The notes below the pieces were generated by a model. That model was given only the letters and a program-made list of their open reading frames with translations. It was not told where the DNA came from and made no database searches. The position numbers and the translations under genes are program-made. 5,902 nucleotides of DNA. It comes from Candidatus Bipolaricaulota bacterium (GTDB lineage: Bacteria; Bipolaricaulota; Bipolaricaulia; UBA7950; UBA9294). Location of the stretch: positions 1 to 5,902 of the forward strand of contig JAGLYB010000026.1 of the NCBI GenBank assembly GCA_023132545.1. The letters are read 5' to 3'. This document shows, in pieces, positions 1-5,795 of this stretch (positions within the stretch are counted from its first letter, which is position 1; each line of letters begins with the position of its first letter).

Positions 1-933
1 ATGATCACCAACCAGCAGTTGGAATCATGGGTCGATACATCTGACGAGTGGATCGTTCAACGAACGGGCATTCGAGCACGACATCTGCTCGAAGATTCGG
101 AAGTTCCGTCCGACATGGGTATTGAAGCGGGAAGACTGGCTCTTGAAGCCGCCAAAATTGCCCCTGAAGACGTCGATCTGCTTCTGGTGGCCACCAATTT
201 CCCGGACATGATCTGCCCTGGATCAGCACCGTTTATTGCTGAAGGCTTGTTCCTTACAAACAAGCCCTTCTTCGACCTCAAGGCAGGCTGTTCCGGGTTT
301 GTCTATGGCGTGGCCGTTGCCAACGGATTGATCGAATCCGGTCTCTTCCCGCGGGTTCTCGTGATTGGCCTCGAAGCGCTGTCCCGCGTAACTGACTGGA
401 CGGATCGAAGAACGTGCGTTCTATTCGGCGATGGAGCCGGAGCCGTACTACTTGAGCCCGGAGATGAATCTTCCGGAGTCTTGGGCTCTGCCTTGTATGG
501 TGATGCCGAAAAATCGATGTTTCTACATTTGCCCGCGGGTGGAACCCGAACTCCCGCATCCTTGGATACCTTGGCCCAAGGCGGCCACTTCCTCAAAATG
601 GAGGGAGCCGGCGTCTTTCGAAACGCAGCCCCGATGATGGAGAGAGCTACGATGACCGCATTGGCTGACGCGAATCTGGAGCTATCCGATGTCGATTGGA
701 TCATCCCTCATCAGGCGAATCAACGCATCGTGGATGCACTAGTGCGTCGTCTCGACGTTCCTGAGGAGCGAGTCATTGTGAACCTTGACCGCGTCGCCAA
801 TACATCGACTGCATCGATTCCCATCGCTCTGGACGAAGAGGTTCGATCCGGGAAGATTCATCCCGGAGACGTCATCGTCATGACTGCATTTGGGGCCGGT
901 GTGACTTACGGAGCTGTCGTCGTCAGAGCCTGA
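1..933 (+). CDS. fabH: Beta-ketoacyl-ACP synthase III (FabH), 5' end missing
   Basis: Condenses an acyl-CoA primer (usually acetyl-CoA) with malonyl-ACP to start type II fatty acid synthesis in the cytoplasm. The Cys-His-Asn triad is complete: Cys97 in DLKAGCSGF, His237 in IIPHQANQR and Asn267 in ANTSTAS. The CoA-binding Trp17 and Arg21 lie in DTSDEWIVQRTGIR, and the glycine-rich FGDGAGA motif is at 142-148. Against E. coli FabH as I remember it, Met1 falls near residue 16. The first beta strand with the usual GxGxYLP motif is therefore absent, and the true start is probably just outside the window; the 310 visible residues would be about 325 in full. The gene heads a fabH-fabD-fabG-acpP cluster. 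Family identity is very secure. Primer preference (straight or branched) cannot be read from the sequence. Confidence 0.96.
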   Translation: MITNQQLESWVDTSDEWIVQRTGIRARHLLEDSEVPSDMGIEAGRLALEAAKIAPEDVDLLLVATNFPDMICPGSAPFIAEGLFLTNKPFFDLKAGCSGFVYGVAVANGLIESGLFPRVLVIGLEALSRVTDWTDRRTCVLFGDGAGAVLLEPGDESSGVLGSALYGDAEKSMFLHLPAGGTRTPASLDTLAQGGHFLKMEGAGVFRNAAPMMERATMTALADANLELSDVDWIIPHQANQRIVDALVRRLDVPEERVIVNLDRVANTSTASIPIALDEEVRSGKIHPGDVIVMTAFGAGVTYGAVVVRA

Positions 934-947
934 TCAAGGAGGAAGCC

Positions 948-1823
948 ATGCCTTCCAACGTCGCCTTTCTTTTCCCTGGACAGGGGCGCATTCCCGAGGC
1001 GCTCCCCTCGAACGCCGCCCGATTCTCGCATCTGCTCAAGCTTGCCCACAGTGCCGGTTTGATGTTGGAGGATTGGATCGAGTCCGGCCAAGTCGATCGG
1101 TTGGCAGAGACGGACGCCGCCCAGCCGGCGCTCCTGTTGGACAGCCTAGGGCGTGAGCAACTGCTGCGAGCGGCTGGGTGGAATCCCATGTGCGTGGCCG
1201 GCCATTCGCTGGGCGAGTACGCAGCTCTCGTTAGCTCAGGAGTTCTCGATCCTACCGACGCCATGAGAGCGGTCATCGAGCGAGGCCGCTTGATGAATCA
1301 GGTTCGGGGAACCATGGCTGCTATCCTCAAGCTCGATCTGGACACCGTTACCGAGCTATGCGCTGATACTGAAGCCGTCGTCGCCAATCACAACGCCCCC
1401 ACGCAGATCATCGTCTCGGGGCCTAGCGAGGCGGTGCAGGATGTCATGCTGAAAGCCGAGGAAGCAGGAGGACGAAGCATCCCACTGAATGTTTCCGGCC
1501 CGTTCCATTCCCCACTGATGCTGCCGGCTCAGAAGACACTATCCCATCTTCTGCACGCGCTTGATTTCGCTGCTCCAACGATACCCGTCATTTCCGGCGT
1601 CAGCGGACGTGTTGAAAACGAAGCCGAGGTTCTGCAGGGATTGCTACAGCGGCAAATAACCGCCATCGTGCGTTGGGTCGATGTCTCAAGCGAACTGGAC
1701 AGGTTGGGGGTTGACACTGCCATCGAAGTCGGCTCAGGCGACGTGCTCACCCGACTAGGACGCAGGTCCGATTCATCGATTCGGTTCTTGACCTTCAAGG
1801 AGGCCACCCATGAAGAAGACTGA
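948..1823 (+). CDS. fabD: Malonyl-CoA:ACP transacylase (FabD)
   Basis: Transfers malonyl from CoA to the ACP phosphopantetheine arm, supplying the extender unit for FabH and the elongating synthases. The nucleophile is Ser87 in AGHSLGEYAAL, with the partner His187 in GPFHSPLM. The oxyanion-side GQG is at 11-13, a carboxylate-binding Arg is probably Arg112 in ERGRLM, and the NHNAP/SGP segment is at 148-159. At 291 residues it is shorter than the roughly 309 of E. coli FabD. The segment after GQG (RIPEALP) lacks the common SQxxGM continuation, so it is a somewhat divergent member with all catalytic residues kept. An excellent Shine-Dalgarno, AAGGAGGA at 936-943, lies 4 nt before the ATG. The gap to fabH is 14 nt and the 3' end overlaps fabG. 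Confidence 0.95.
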   Translation: MPSNVAFLFPGQGRIPEALPSNAARFSHLLKLAHSAGLMLEDWIESGQVDRLAETDAAQPALLLDSLGREQLLRAAGWNPMCVAGHSLGEYAALVSSGVLDPTDAMRAVIERGRLMNQVRGTMAAILKLDLDTVTELCADTEAVVANHNAPTQIIVSGPSEAVQDVMLKAEEAGGRSIPLNVSGPFHSPLMLPAQKTLSHLLHALDFAAPTIPVISGVSGRVENEAEVLQGLLQRQITAIVRWVDVSSELDRLGVDTAIEVGSGDVLTRLGRRSDSSIRFLTFKEATHEED

Positions 1824-2541
1824 TCAGCATATCAGCGTCGTCACCGGCGCGATTCAGGGGATCGGAAAGGCGATCACCAAGAAGCTCCTCGACCAAGGCG
1901 CTACTGTCGTCGGCATCGACCTCAATAAGGAAGCGGGCGCCGCCCTCGAACAGGAACTGGATCGGTTCCGGTTCCTGTCGGCCAATGTTGCAGACTACGG
2001 ACAGGTGCAGCACGCCATTGACACTGTGATCGACACCTACGGCAAGATCGACGATCTTGTCTGCAACGCCGGGATTACGCGTGATCAGCTCATCCTCCGG
2101 ATGACCGAGCAAGAGTGGAGCGATGTGCTTGCGGTGAACCTCACCGGAACCTACAACTGCATCCGAGCGACAGCTCGCCAATTCGTCAAGCAGCGAGGCG
2201 GTTCGATCGTCGCCATTTCATCGGTAATCGGAATAACTGGAAACGCCGGCCAAGCAAACTACGCCGCGTCGAAAGCCGGTATCATCGCGCTATGCCGCAG
2301 CGTGGCCAAGGAACTCGGGTCGCGTAGCGTTCGCGTCAACGTCGTCGCACCGGGGTTCATCGAGACAGGGATGACATCCGTGTTGCCCGAGGAAACAATC
2401 CATTCGCTACTCGATCGAATTCCGCTTAAACGTGTTGGAACAGCTGACGATGTGGCTGCCACGGTCTGCTTCTTGCTTTCCGAAGAGGCATCCTATATAA
2501 CTGGGCAAGTATTCGGAGTGAACGGGGGACTATACCCCTAG
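1810..2541 (+). CDS. fabG: 3-oxoacyl-ACP reductase (FabG), SDR family
   Basis: NADPH-dependent reduction of 3-oxoacyl-ACP to 3-hydroxyacyl-ACP, the first reduction of each elongation cycle. It is a classical short-chain dehydrogenase of 243 residues. The Rossmann motif TGAIQGIG is at 12-19 and NAG at 86-88. The catalytic tetrad is Asn110, Ser138, Tyr151 and Lys155 (YAASK), and Ser138, Tyr151 and Lys155 carry the same numbers as I recall for E. coli FabG. The PGFIETGMT segment and the terminal GQVFGVNGG fit FabG rather than a general SDR. The start is supported by AAGGAGG at 1797-1803, 6 nt before the ATG and inside the last codons of fabD. The 14-nt overlap implies coupled translation. Confidence 0.96.
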   Translation: MKKTDQHISVVTGAIQGIGKAITKKLLDQGATVVGIDLNKEAGAALEQELDRFRFLSANVADYGQVQHAIDTVIDTYGKIDDLVCNAGITRDQLILRMTEQEWSDVLAVNLTGTYNCIRATARQFVKQRGGSIVAISSVIGITGNAGQANYAASKAGIIALCRSVAKELGSRSVRVNVVAPGFIETGMTSVLPEETIHSLLDRIPLKRVGTADDVAATVCFLLSEEASYITGQVFGVNGGLYP

Positions 2542-2571
2542 AATAGCCAACAAGAGGGAGGTTCATTCGAT

Positions 2572-2820
2572 ATGAGCGACGTCTCAGACAAGGTTAGGAC
2601 GATCATTTGTGATCAGCTAATGGTGGACCAGGGGGAAATTACCGACGAGTCTTCGTTTGTCGAGGATCTTGGTGCTGACTCTTTGGATACGGTCGAACTC
2701 ATCATGGAATTCGAAGACGAATTCGGTATTGAGATCCCCGATGAGCAAGCCGAGAAGATTTCCACTGTTGGTGAAGCGGTCGCCTACCTTGAGAAACTCT
2801 TGGCAGAAAAGCAAGCCTAG
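2572..2820 (+). CDS. acpP: Acyl carrier protein
   Basis: Small acidic carrier of 82 residues that holds acyl intermediates on a phosphopantetheine arm. The attachment site is Ser37 in the signature DLGADSLDTVEL (32-43), followed by the usual acidic recognition helix (MEFEDEFGIEIPDEQAEKI region, 45-63). The length is normal for the family. A GGGAGGT Shine-Dalgarno at 2556-2562 sits 9 nt before the ATG. The 30-nt gap from fabG holds nothing else recognisable. It is the last gene of the fatty acid cluster and is followed directly by an intrinsic terminator. No fabF or rnc follows it, although those genes often do in other bacteria. Confidence 0.98.
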   Translation: MSDVSDKVRTIICDQLMVDQGEITDESSFVEDLGADSLDTVELIMEFEDEFGIEIPDEQAEKISTVGEAVAYLEKLLAEKQA

Positions 2821-2841
2821 AATTCATTCAGGGTGGAGAAT

Positions 2842-2872
2842 GGGGGCAACGGTGACTCTGTTGTCCCTTTTT
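2842..2872 (+). terminator. Intrinsic terminator after acpP
   Basis: GGGGCAAC (2843-2850) can pair with GTTGTCCC (2860-2867) through eight base pairs, one of them a G-U. The helix can extend inward by G51-U59 and G52-C58 (offsets from 2800), leaving a 5-nt loop. Five T residues (2868-2872) follow immediately. A GC-rich stem plus a T tract 22 nt after the acpP stop is the classic rho-independent arrangement and should close the fab transcript. The T tract is short, so some read-through into the next block is possible. Confidence 0.75.
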
Positions 2873-2879
2873 CGCTTAG

Positions 2880-2898
2880 TGGACACTCGCAGTGTCCA
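2880..2898. promoter_or_regulatory. Perfect 8-bp palindrome with 3-nt centre, ahead of the zinc-ribbon gene
   Basis: TGGACACT (2880-2887) and AGTGTCCA (2891-2898) are exact reverse complements around CGC. It cannot be the terminator because no T tract follows on either strand; the T run on the + strand comes before it. It ends one base before the putative Shine-Dalgarno AGGGAG (2900-2905) of the next gene. It could be a DNA operator dyad or an RNA hairpin next to the ribosome binding site. I do not recognise the motif as the site of a known regulator. The inverted repeat itself is certain; the role is inferred. Confidence 0.5.
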
Positions 2899-2917
2899 TA
2901 GGGAGAGATGATTGGGA

Positions 2918-3406
2918 ATGGCAGAGCGCGAGAAACGCGGACGCATCGGAGGCAAGAGCCCCAACCCCTATCACGAAGACAAGAAGTATCCGGAACCTAC
3001 AGAATGTCCTCGTTGCCATTTGAACTATCGGAACGGCCGATGGCAACACAAGGATGACACCGATGAATCTCACGAGTCTCATTCCAGCCATTGCCCGGCA
3101 TGCAGGCGTGAGATCGATCGGCTTCCGGCAGGGTTGTTGTATCTCAGCGGCCCCTATCTGGATCGGCATCGAGAAGAAATCCTCAATATCGTCAACAACC
3201 AATCGAAATCCGCAGCAGCTAATCGGCCGCTGCAACGCGTCATGTGGATTGAGCAGGGATCAGACAACACGGAAATCGCCACTACGACCAACCATCTGGC
3301 CCTACGCATCGGCAAGGCCATCGAAGATGCTTGCAAGGGCAATCTGATCATCAAGCACGCCCACGACGCACAGCTTGTCCGTGTGTACTGGGAACGTTCG
3401 GAATAG
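2918..3406 (+). CDS. C4 zinc-ribbon protein resembling the BCAM0308 family, function unknown
   Basis: A 162-residue soluble protein with no signal peptide or membrane segment. The N-terminus is basic. A four-cysteine metal site follows: Cys30-x2-Cys33 (TECPRCHLNY) and Cys59-x2-Cys62 (HCPACRR), separated by a His/Asp/Glu-rich stretch. The middle part, LPAGLLYLSGPYLDRHREEI (69-88), and the C-terminal pattern, with TTNHLALRIGKAI (123-135) and LVRVYWER at the end, match what I recall of the BCAM0308 family, whose role is not established. The ATG at 2918 is preferred, with AGGGAG 12 nt upstream. A TTG at 2912 in the same frame would add only two residues and sits closer (6 nt) to that Shine-Dalgarno, so it remains possible. 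The stop is 1 nt from the next start, so the two genes are very likely co-transcribed. Confidence 0.75.
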   Translation: MAEREKRGRIGGKSPNPYHEDKKYPEPTECPRCHLNYRNGRWQHKDDTDESHESHSSHCPACRREIDRLPAGLLYLSGPYLDRHREEILNIVNNQSKSAAANRPLQRVMWIEQGSDNTEIATTTNHLALRIGKAIEDACKGNLIIKHAHDAQLVRVYWERSE

Positions 3407-3407
3407 C

Positions 3408-4019
3408 ATGTCGTCGCTTTGCGAGACCTCACTCGGCAAGTATCTCGATGACGTCGCTTCCAAGGCGCCGACACCAGGGGGCGGCAGCGTTGCTGCCGTA
3501 GTAGCCGCGTTGGGAGCCGCTCTCGGATCGATGGTCACAGCCATCTCAGGGGGCAAGTCCGATCATGATCAAATCGAGGCACTCTCCAAAGAGTGTTCGT
3601 CGATGCGCGAAACATTCCTTCGGCTGAGTCTTGAGGATCAATCTGCTTTCGATGCCGTGATGTCGGCGCTCAAGCTGTCCAAGGACGATCCCAGTCGCGC
3701 TGATCGCGTCGAGGCCACTGTGCAAGCCGCCGCCGAAGCTCCGTTGACGATAGCCCAATCCTGTCTCGATCTATTGATCGTCCTTGAATCGCTGGTACCA
3801 GTGGCTTCTCGCCACTGCATCAGCGACGTGGGTGCGGCAGCCCATCTTGCACTCGCTGCATTGAGGGCATCGCTTCTCAACGTTCACATCAACATCACCT
3901 TCATGAAGGACAGGCACGCAGCAGACGAATTCGAAGCCTCCGCCGTCCGATTGGAGAACGAGGGGCAAGCTCGAAGTCAGCGTATCGTGAACCAAGTCGT
4001 CGCCCGTATTCGTGGATAA
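3408..4019 (+). CDS. Cyclodeaminase/cyclohydrolase family protein (FchA/FTCD type)
   Basis: This 203-residue, largely helical protein belongs to the family that contains methenyl-tetrahydrofolate cyclohydrolase FchA and the cyclodeaminase domain of formiminotransferase-cyclodeaminase. It would act on one-carbon units on folate, either methenyl-THF to 10-formyl-THF, or formimino-THF to methenyl-THF plus ammonia. Family signatures are APTPGGGSVAAVVAALGAAL (20-39), EDQSAFDAVMSA (76-87), EAPLTIA (110-116), and SDVGAAAHLALAALRAS followed by NVHIN (139-162). The length is normal for a stand-alone member, and no formiminotransferase domain is attached. The ATG at 3408 is chosen because it lies 1 nt after the previous stop and begins the conserved part; a TTG 33 nt upstream lies within the previous gene. 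The Shine-Dalgarno is weak, suggesting coupled translation. No folate ligase or folD lies nearby, so which reaction it performs is open. Confidence 0.85.
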   Translation: MSSLCETSLGKYLDDVASKAPTPGGGSVAAVVAALGAALGSMVTAISGGKSDHDQIEALSKECSSMRETFLRLSLEDQSAFDAVMSALKLSKDDPSRADRVEATVQAAAEAPLTIAQSCLDLLIVLESLVPVASRHCISDVGAAAHLALAALRASLLNVHINITFMKDRHAADEFEASAVRLENEGQARSQRIVNQVVARIRG

Positions 4020-4374
4020 GAACGTGGGCTCACCTTCCAATCTCATCACACGCTTGAAGGGGGCAATCCAAGCCGCCCATGCTGCCGGCGACATTCTGCA
4101 CGACGGATTCCACTCCGGCGTCATTGCGTACGATACGAAGTCAAATCGCAACGATCCCGTCACTGAATTCGATCTGCGAGCCGATCGCGCCATCGTTGCC
4201 ATGGTGAGAGGCAACTTTCCCCATGACGACGTTTTCACCGAGGAGCGCGGGCGCAGCACGAACTATCAGGGACAGCCATTCTCGGGAACCTCGTCAAGCA
4301 TCGTTGCTTCGAACAGTCAACTCCACAATCCCATTCTGAGCCACGTAGAAGAAGGCCGCGATGGAGAGCAATAG
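4012..4374 (+). pseudogene. Inositol-monophosphatase family remnant, truncated and internally deleted
   Basis: The first 80 or so residues look like the N-terminus of an inositol monophosphatase (SuhB/IMPase) family enzyme: AAHAAGDIL (21-29), Lys43, DPVTEFDLRAD (48-58) and FTEERG (75-80), the last corresponding to the usual GEE metal-ligand region. What follows is abnormal. RSTNYQGQPFSGTS (81-94) resembles the segment after the DPxDGTTN metal motif but lacks that motif, and LHNPILSHVEEGR (104-116) resembles the later xxNPxxDExFxAxxGxG segment. The frame then ends at 120 residues against about 260 for the family, without the WDxAAG-type motif. This reads as several in-frame losses plus loss of the C-terminal half, so phosphatase activity is unlikely. 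It starts at GTG 4012 (or GTG 4024), overlapping the previous gene by 8 nt, and it overlaps the next gene by 14 nt. The N-terminal family call is fairly secure; the alignment of the later segments is from memory. Confidence 0.72.
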
Positions 4375-5257
4375 CCAGCTTCGCTACCGTCCGATCATCG
4401 ATGACTGGGATACGTTCCTCTCATCCGCGCAAACGCCCTTGCCGTATGTTGTACGGACCAACACGCTGAAGATCGAGTCACCGGCCTTGCAGCAACGATT
4501 CGTGGCCGCAGGCATCGATGCTGTCTCCTATGCCTGGAGTGACGAGCTCTTCGAGATGCCCGAACCGCCTGGCCGTCGCATCGAGCATTGGCTCGGCCTG
4601 TACTATGCTCAAGAAGCCGTTCAGACGCTTCCGGTGATGGCGCTTGATCCGCAACCTGGGGAAACGATCCTTGATCTATGCGCAGCGCCTGGTGGCAAGG
4701 CAACGTTCATCGCCGCTCGCATGCACAATCAAGGAACGCTGGTTGCCAATGAGCCCAGTGGACGCAGGCAGATGTCGTTACTCGCCAACATCAACCGCCT
4801 TGGTGTCCTCAATACGATGATCACTGCCTATCAAGGCGAGAACTTCCCCATGGGCACGAGATTCGACCGCGTTCTTGTCGACGCTCCCTGTTCGGCGGAA
4901 GGAACGCTCAGGAAGGAGTCATCACTCCAACAGGGTGCCTCCATGAACACCATCTCTCGATTGGCCCGACTGCAAAAACGGCTCATCGTCCGCGCATTTG
5001 ACTTGTTGGCTCCCGGAGGTTGTCTCGTCTATTCTACCTGCACGTTTGCGCCTGAGGAGAACGAGGCTGTAGTAACCCATCTATTACAAGAGCGCGACGC
5101 GCGAATTTCGCCCTTCAACATTCCAATCAAGGCCTCTCCAGGTCTCACGGGATGGCTCAATGAGGCGTTCCCTGCAGAGATTCAGCATTGTGTTCGCGTC
5201 TATCCGCATCATCTCAACAGTGGAGGTGGGTTCCTTGCCCGTATCACCCGAGCTTAG
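4361..5257 (+). CDS. RsmF-like RNA (cytosine-C5)-methyltransferase, NOL1/NOP2/Sun family
   Basis: SAM-dependent methylation of cytosine C5 in rRNA or tRNA. The short N-terminal domain is present (PLPYVVRTNTLKI, 26-38). The SAM-binding motif I is ILDLCAAPGGKATFIA (103-118), with Glu131 in VANEPS as the ribose-binding acid. Motif IV DAPCSAEGTLRK (174-185) holds the Cys177 typical of product release, and motif VI VYSTCTFAPEENE (223-235) holds the catalytic nucleophile Cys227. The ANEPS and LRK features and the RVYPHHLNSGGGFLARI end (279-295) fit the RsmF (YebU) side of the family better than RsmB. At 298 residues it contains only the catalytic core; the PUA-like C-terminal domain of RsmF is absent, and a similar domain is encoded by the next gene. 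The start ATG lies inside the end of the phosphatase remnant, 5 nt after a weak AAGG. The exact target base cannot be read from the sequence. Confidence 0.9.
   Translation: MESNSQLRYRPIIDDWDTFLSSAQTPLPYVVRTNTLKIESPALQQRFVAAGIDAVSYAWSDELFEMPEPPGRRIEHWLGLYYAQEAVQTLPVMALDPQPGETILDLCAAPGGKATFIAARMHNQGTLVANEPSGRRQMSLLANINRLGVLNTMITAYQGENFPMGTRFDRVLVDAPCSAEGTLRKESSLQQGASMNTISRLARLQKRLIVRAFDLLAPGGCLVYSTCTFAPEENEAVVTHLLQERDARISPFNIPIKASPGLTGWLNEAFPAEIQHCVRVYPHHLNSGGGFLARITRA
5222..5227 (+). promoter_or_regulatory. Shine-Dalgarno deciding a TTG start
   Basis: GGAGGT lies in the last codons of the methyltransferase gene. It is 7 nt before TTG 5235, ideal spacing, while the in-frame GTG at 5226 overlaps it and an ATG at 5160 would lie deep inside the previous gene. 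This favours TTG 5235 as the start of the PUA-like gene. Confidence 0.6.
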
Positions 5258-5690
5258 GAAAGAGATCACGAGTTTCTATGAGCGGCAGTTCGGGATTCCC
5301 GAATCCTTCCTGCAAGAACTCGCCATCGAGGCGAACAAGGAGGAGATCTGGGGAGGAACCGGTGTCTCGCTTCCCGGAATTTATTCGGCACGCGCCATCG
5401 GCCTGCGGATCGGGCGCAACTTCCCAGGGAGCTTCAAGCCGACCAGCGTTTTCCTTAGCGCACTCGGGGCACGCATCTCCCGATCTGAAGTCAGTATCGA
5501 GCTCGAGGATCTTCGCAAGCTTCTGCTGGGACACAGGATTCCATACTCCGGCACCGAAAGGGGCTATGTCGCGCTGAAATATCGAGATGACATCCTCGGT
5601 TGCGGTCGATGCCATGACAGCAAACTGCGAGCCTTGATCCCGACTGGCAGGCGCAGAGAACTCCTGGAGATCCTCCGTACTCACAGTTGA
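5235..5690 (+). CDS. PUA-like domain protein, probable separate C-terminal module of the adjacent RNA methyltransferase
   Basis: With the TTG start the product is 151 residues. It begins with a helix containing ITSFYERQFGIPESFL (10-25). A region like the RsmF-type C-terminal PUA-like domain follows: GLRIGRNFPGSFKPTSVFL (56-74), a leucine-rich stretch LEDLRKLLLGHRIP (90-103), RGYVALKYRDDILGCGR (109-125) and SKLRALIPTGRRREL (129-143). In RsmF-type enzymes this kind of domain is fused behind the methyltransferase core and contacts RNA. Here it is a separate gene overlapping the methyltransferase by 23 nt in another frame. The likely role, inferred, is an RNA-binding partner or subunit of that enzyme. 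Two cysteines (Cys124, Cys127) lie close together but are too few for an evident zinc site. The domain identity is from remembered family patterns. Confidence 0.7.
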   Translation: MPVSPELRKEITSFYERQFGIPESFLQELAIEANKEEIWGGTGVSLPGIYSARAIGLRIGRNFPGSFKPTSVFLSALGARISRSEVSIELEDLRKLLLGHRIPYSGTERGYVALKYRDDILGCGRCHDSKLRALIPTGRRRELLEILRTHS

Positions 5691-5708
5691 GCCAACACGA
5701 GAGAGCGA

Positions 5709-5730
5709 AACTGTAATCCAGATCACAGAT
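5709..5730. promoter_or_regulatory. CRP-family activator binding site (putative)
   Basis: The 16-bp core TGTAATCCAGATCACA (5712-5727) is an imperfect dyad matching TGTGA-N6-TCACA at 9 of 10 specified positions. Over 22 bp it matches the E. coli CRP consensus as I know it at 17 positions. The dyad centre is about 42 bp upstream of the start point predicted from the -10 box at 5750-5755, the class II activator position. The host is unknown, so the protein may be any CRP/FNR-superfamily member with CRP-like specificity. Confidence 0.55.
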
Positions 5731-5749
5731 TCCTGACCCCTTCATCGGC

Positions 5750-5755
5750 TAGAAT
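5750..5755 (+). promoter_or_regulatory. -10 box of the VWA gene promoter (putative)
   Basis: TAGAAT differs from TATAAT at one base. No acceptable -35 hexamer exists 16-18 bp upstream (AGATTC and neighbours), which is expected if an activator bound at 5709-5730 replaces it. Transcription would begin near 5761-5763, giving a leader of roughly 35 nt before the ATG. Confidence 0.45.
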
Positions 5756-5780
5756 CCATACGGAAGTTGGATCAATCGTT

Positions 5781-5788
5781 AAGGAGGT
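5781..5788 (+). promoter_or_regulatory. Strong Shine-Dalgarno of the VWA gene
   Basis: AAGGAGGT is a near-perfect anti-16S match, 7 nt before ATG 5796. It fixes the start of this partial gene. Confidence 0.85.
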
Positions 5789-5795
5789 ACAGGAG

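Noticed and set aside
1..3. ATG at position 1 as the true start of fabH
   Set aside because: It aligns with about residue 16 of other FabH proteins, inside the conserved TN-DL-x-x-x-VDTSDEWI run, so the N-terminal strand is missing and the start is probably upstream of the window.
2880..2898. The palindrome as an intrinsic terminator
   Set aside because: No T tract follows on either strand; the real terminator signal is the separate stem at 2843-2867 with its T run.
2840..2911. A 23-codon leader-peptide-like frame (MGATVTLL...) between acpP and the zinc-ribbon gene
   Set aside because: It lies almost entirely within the terminator stem and the palindrome, has a poor Shine-Dalgarno and shows no amino-acid run suited to attenuation.
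3375..3407. TTG 3375 as an upstream start for the cyclodeaminase gene
   Set aside because: It would overlap the previous gene by 32 nt, has no Shine-Dalgarno, and adds residues not expected before the family's N-terminus.
5160..5234. ATG 5160 or GTG 5226 as the start of the PUA-like gene
   Set aside because: The extra residues are the methyltransferase C-terminus read in another frame and look non-native; GGAGGT is well spaced only for TTG 5235.
5220..5257. Programmed frameshift fusing the methyltransferase and PUA-like products
   Set aside because: No slippery heptamer or downstream stem is evident, and a good ribosome site explains independent initiation.
5244..5745. Long open frames on the - strand over the PUA-like gene and elsewhere
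   Set aside because: They mirror well-supported + strand genes, show no recognisable domain and have no ribosome binding context.
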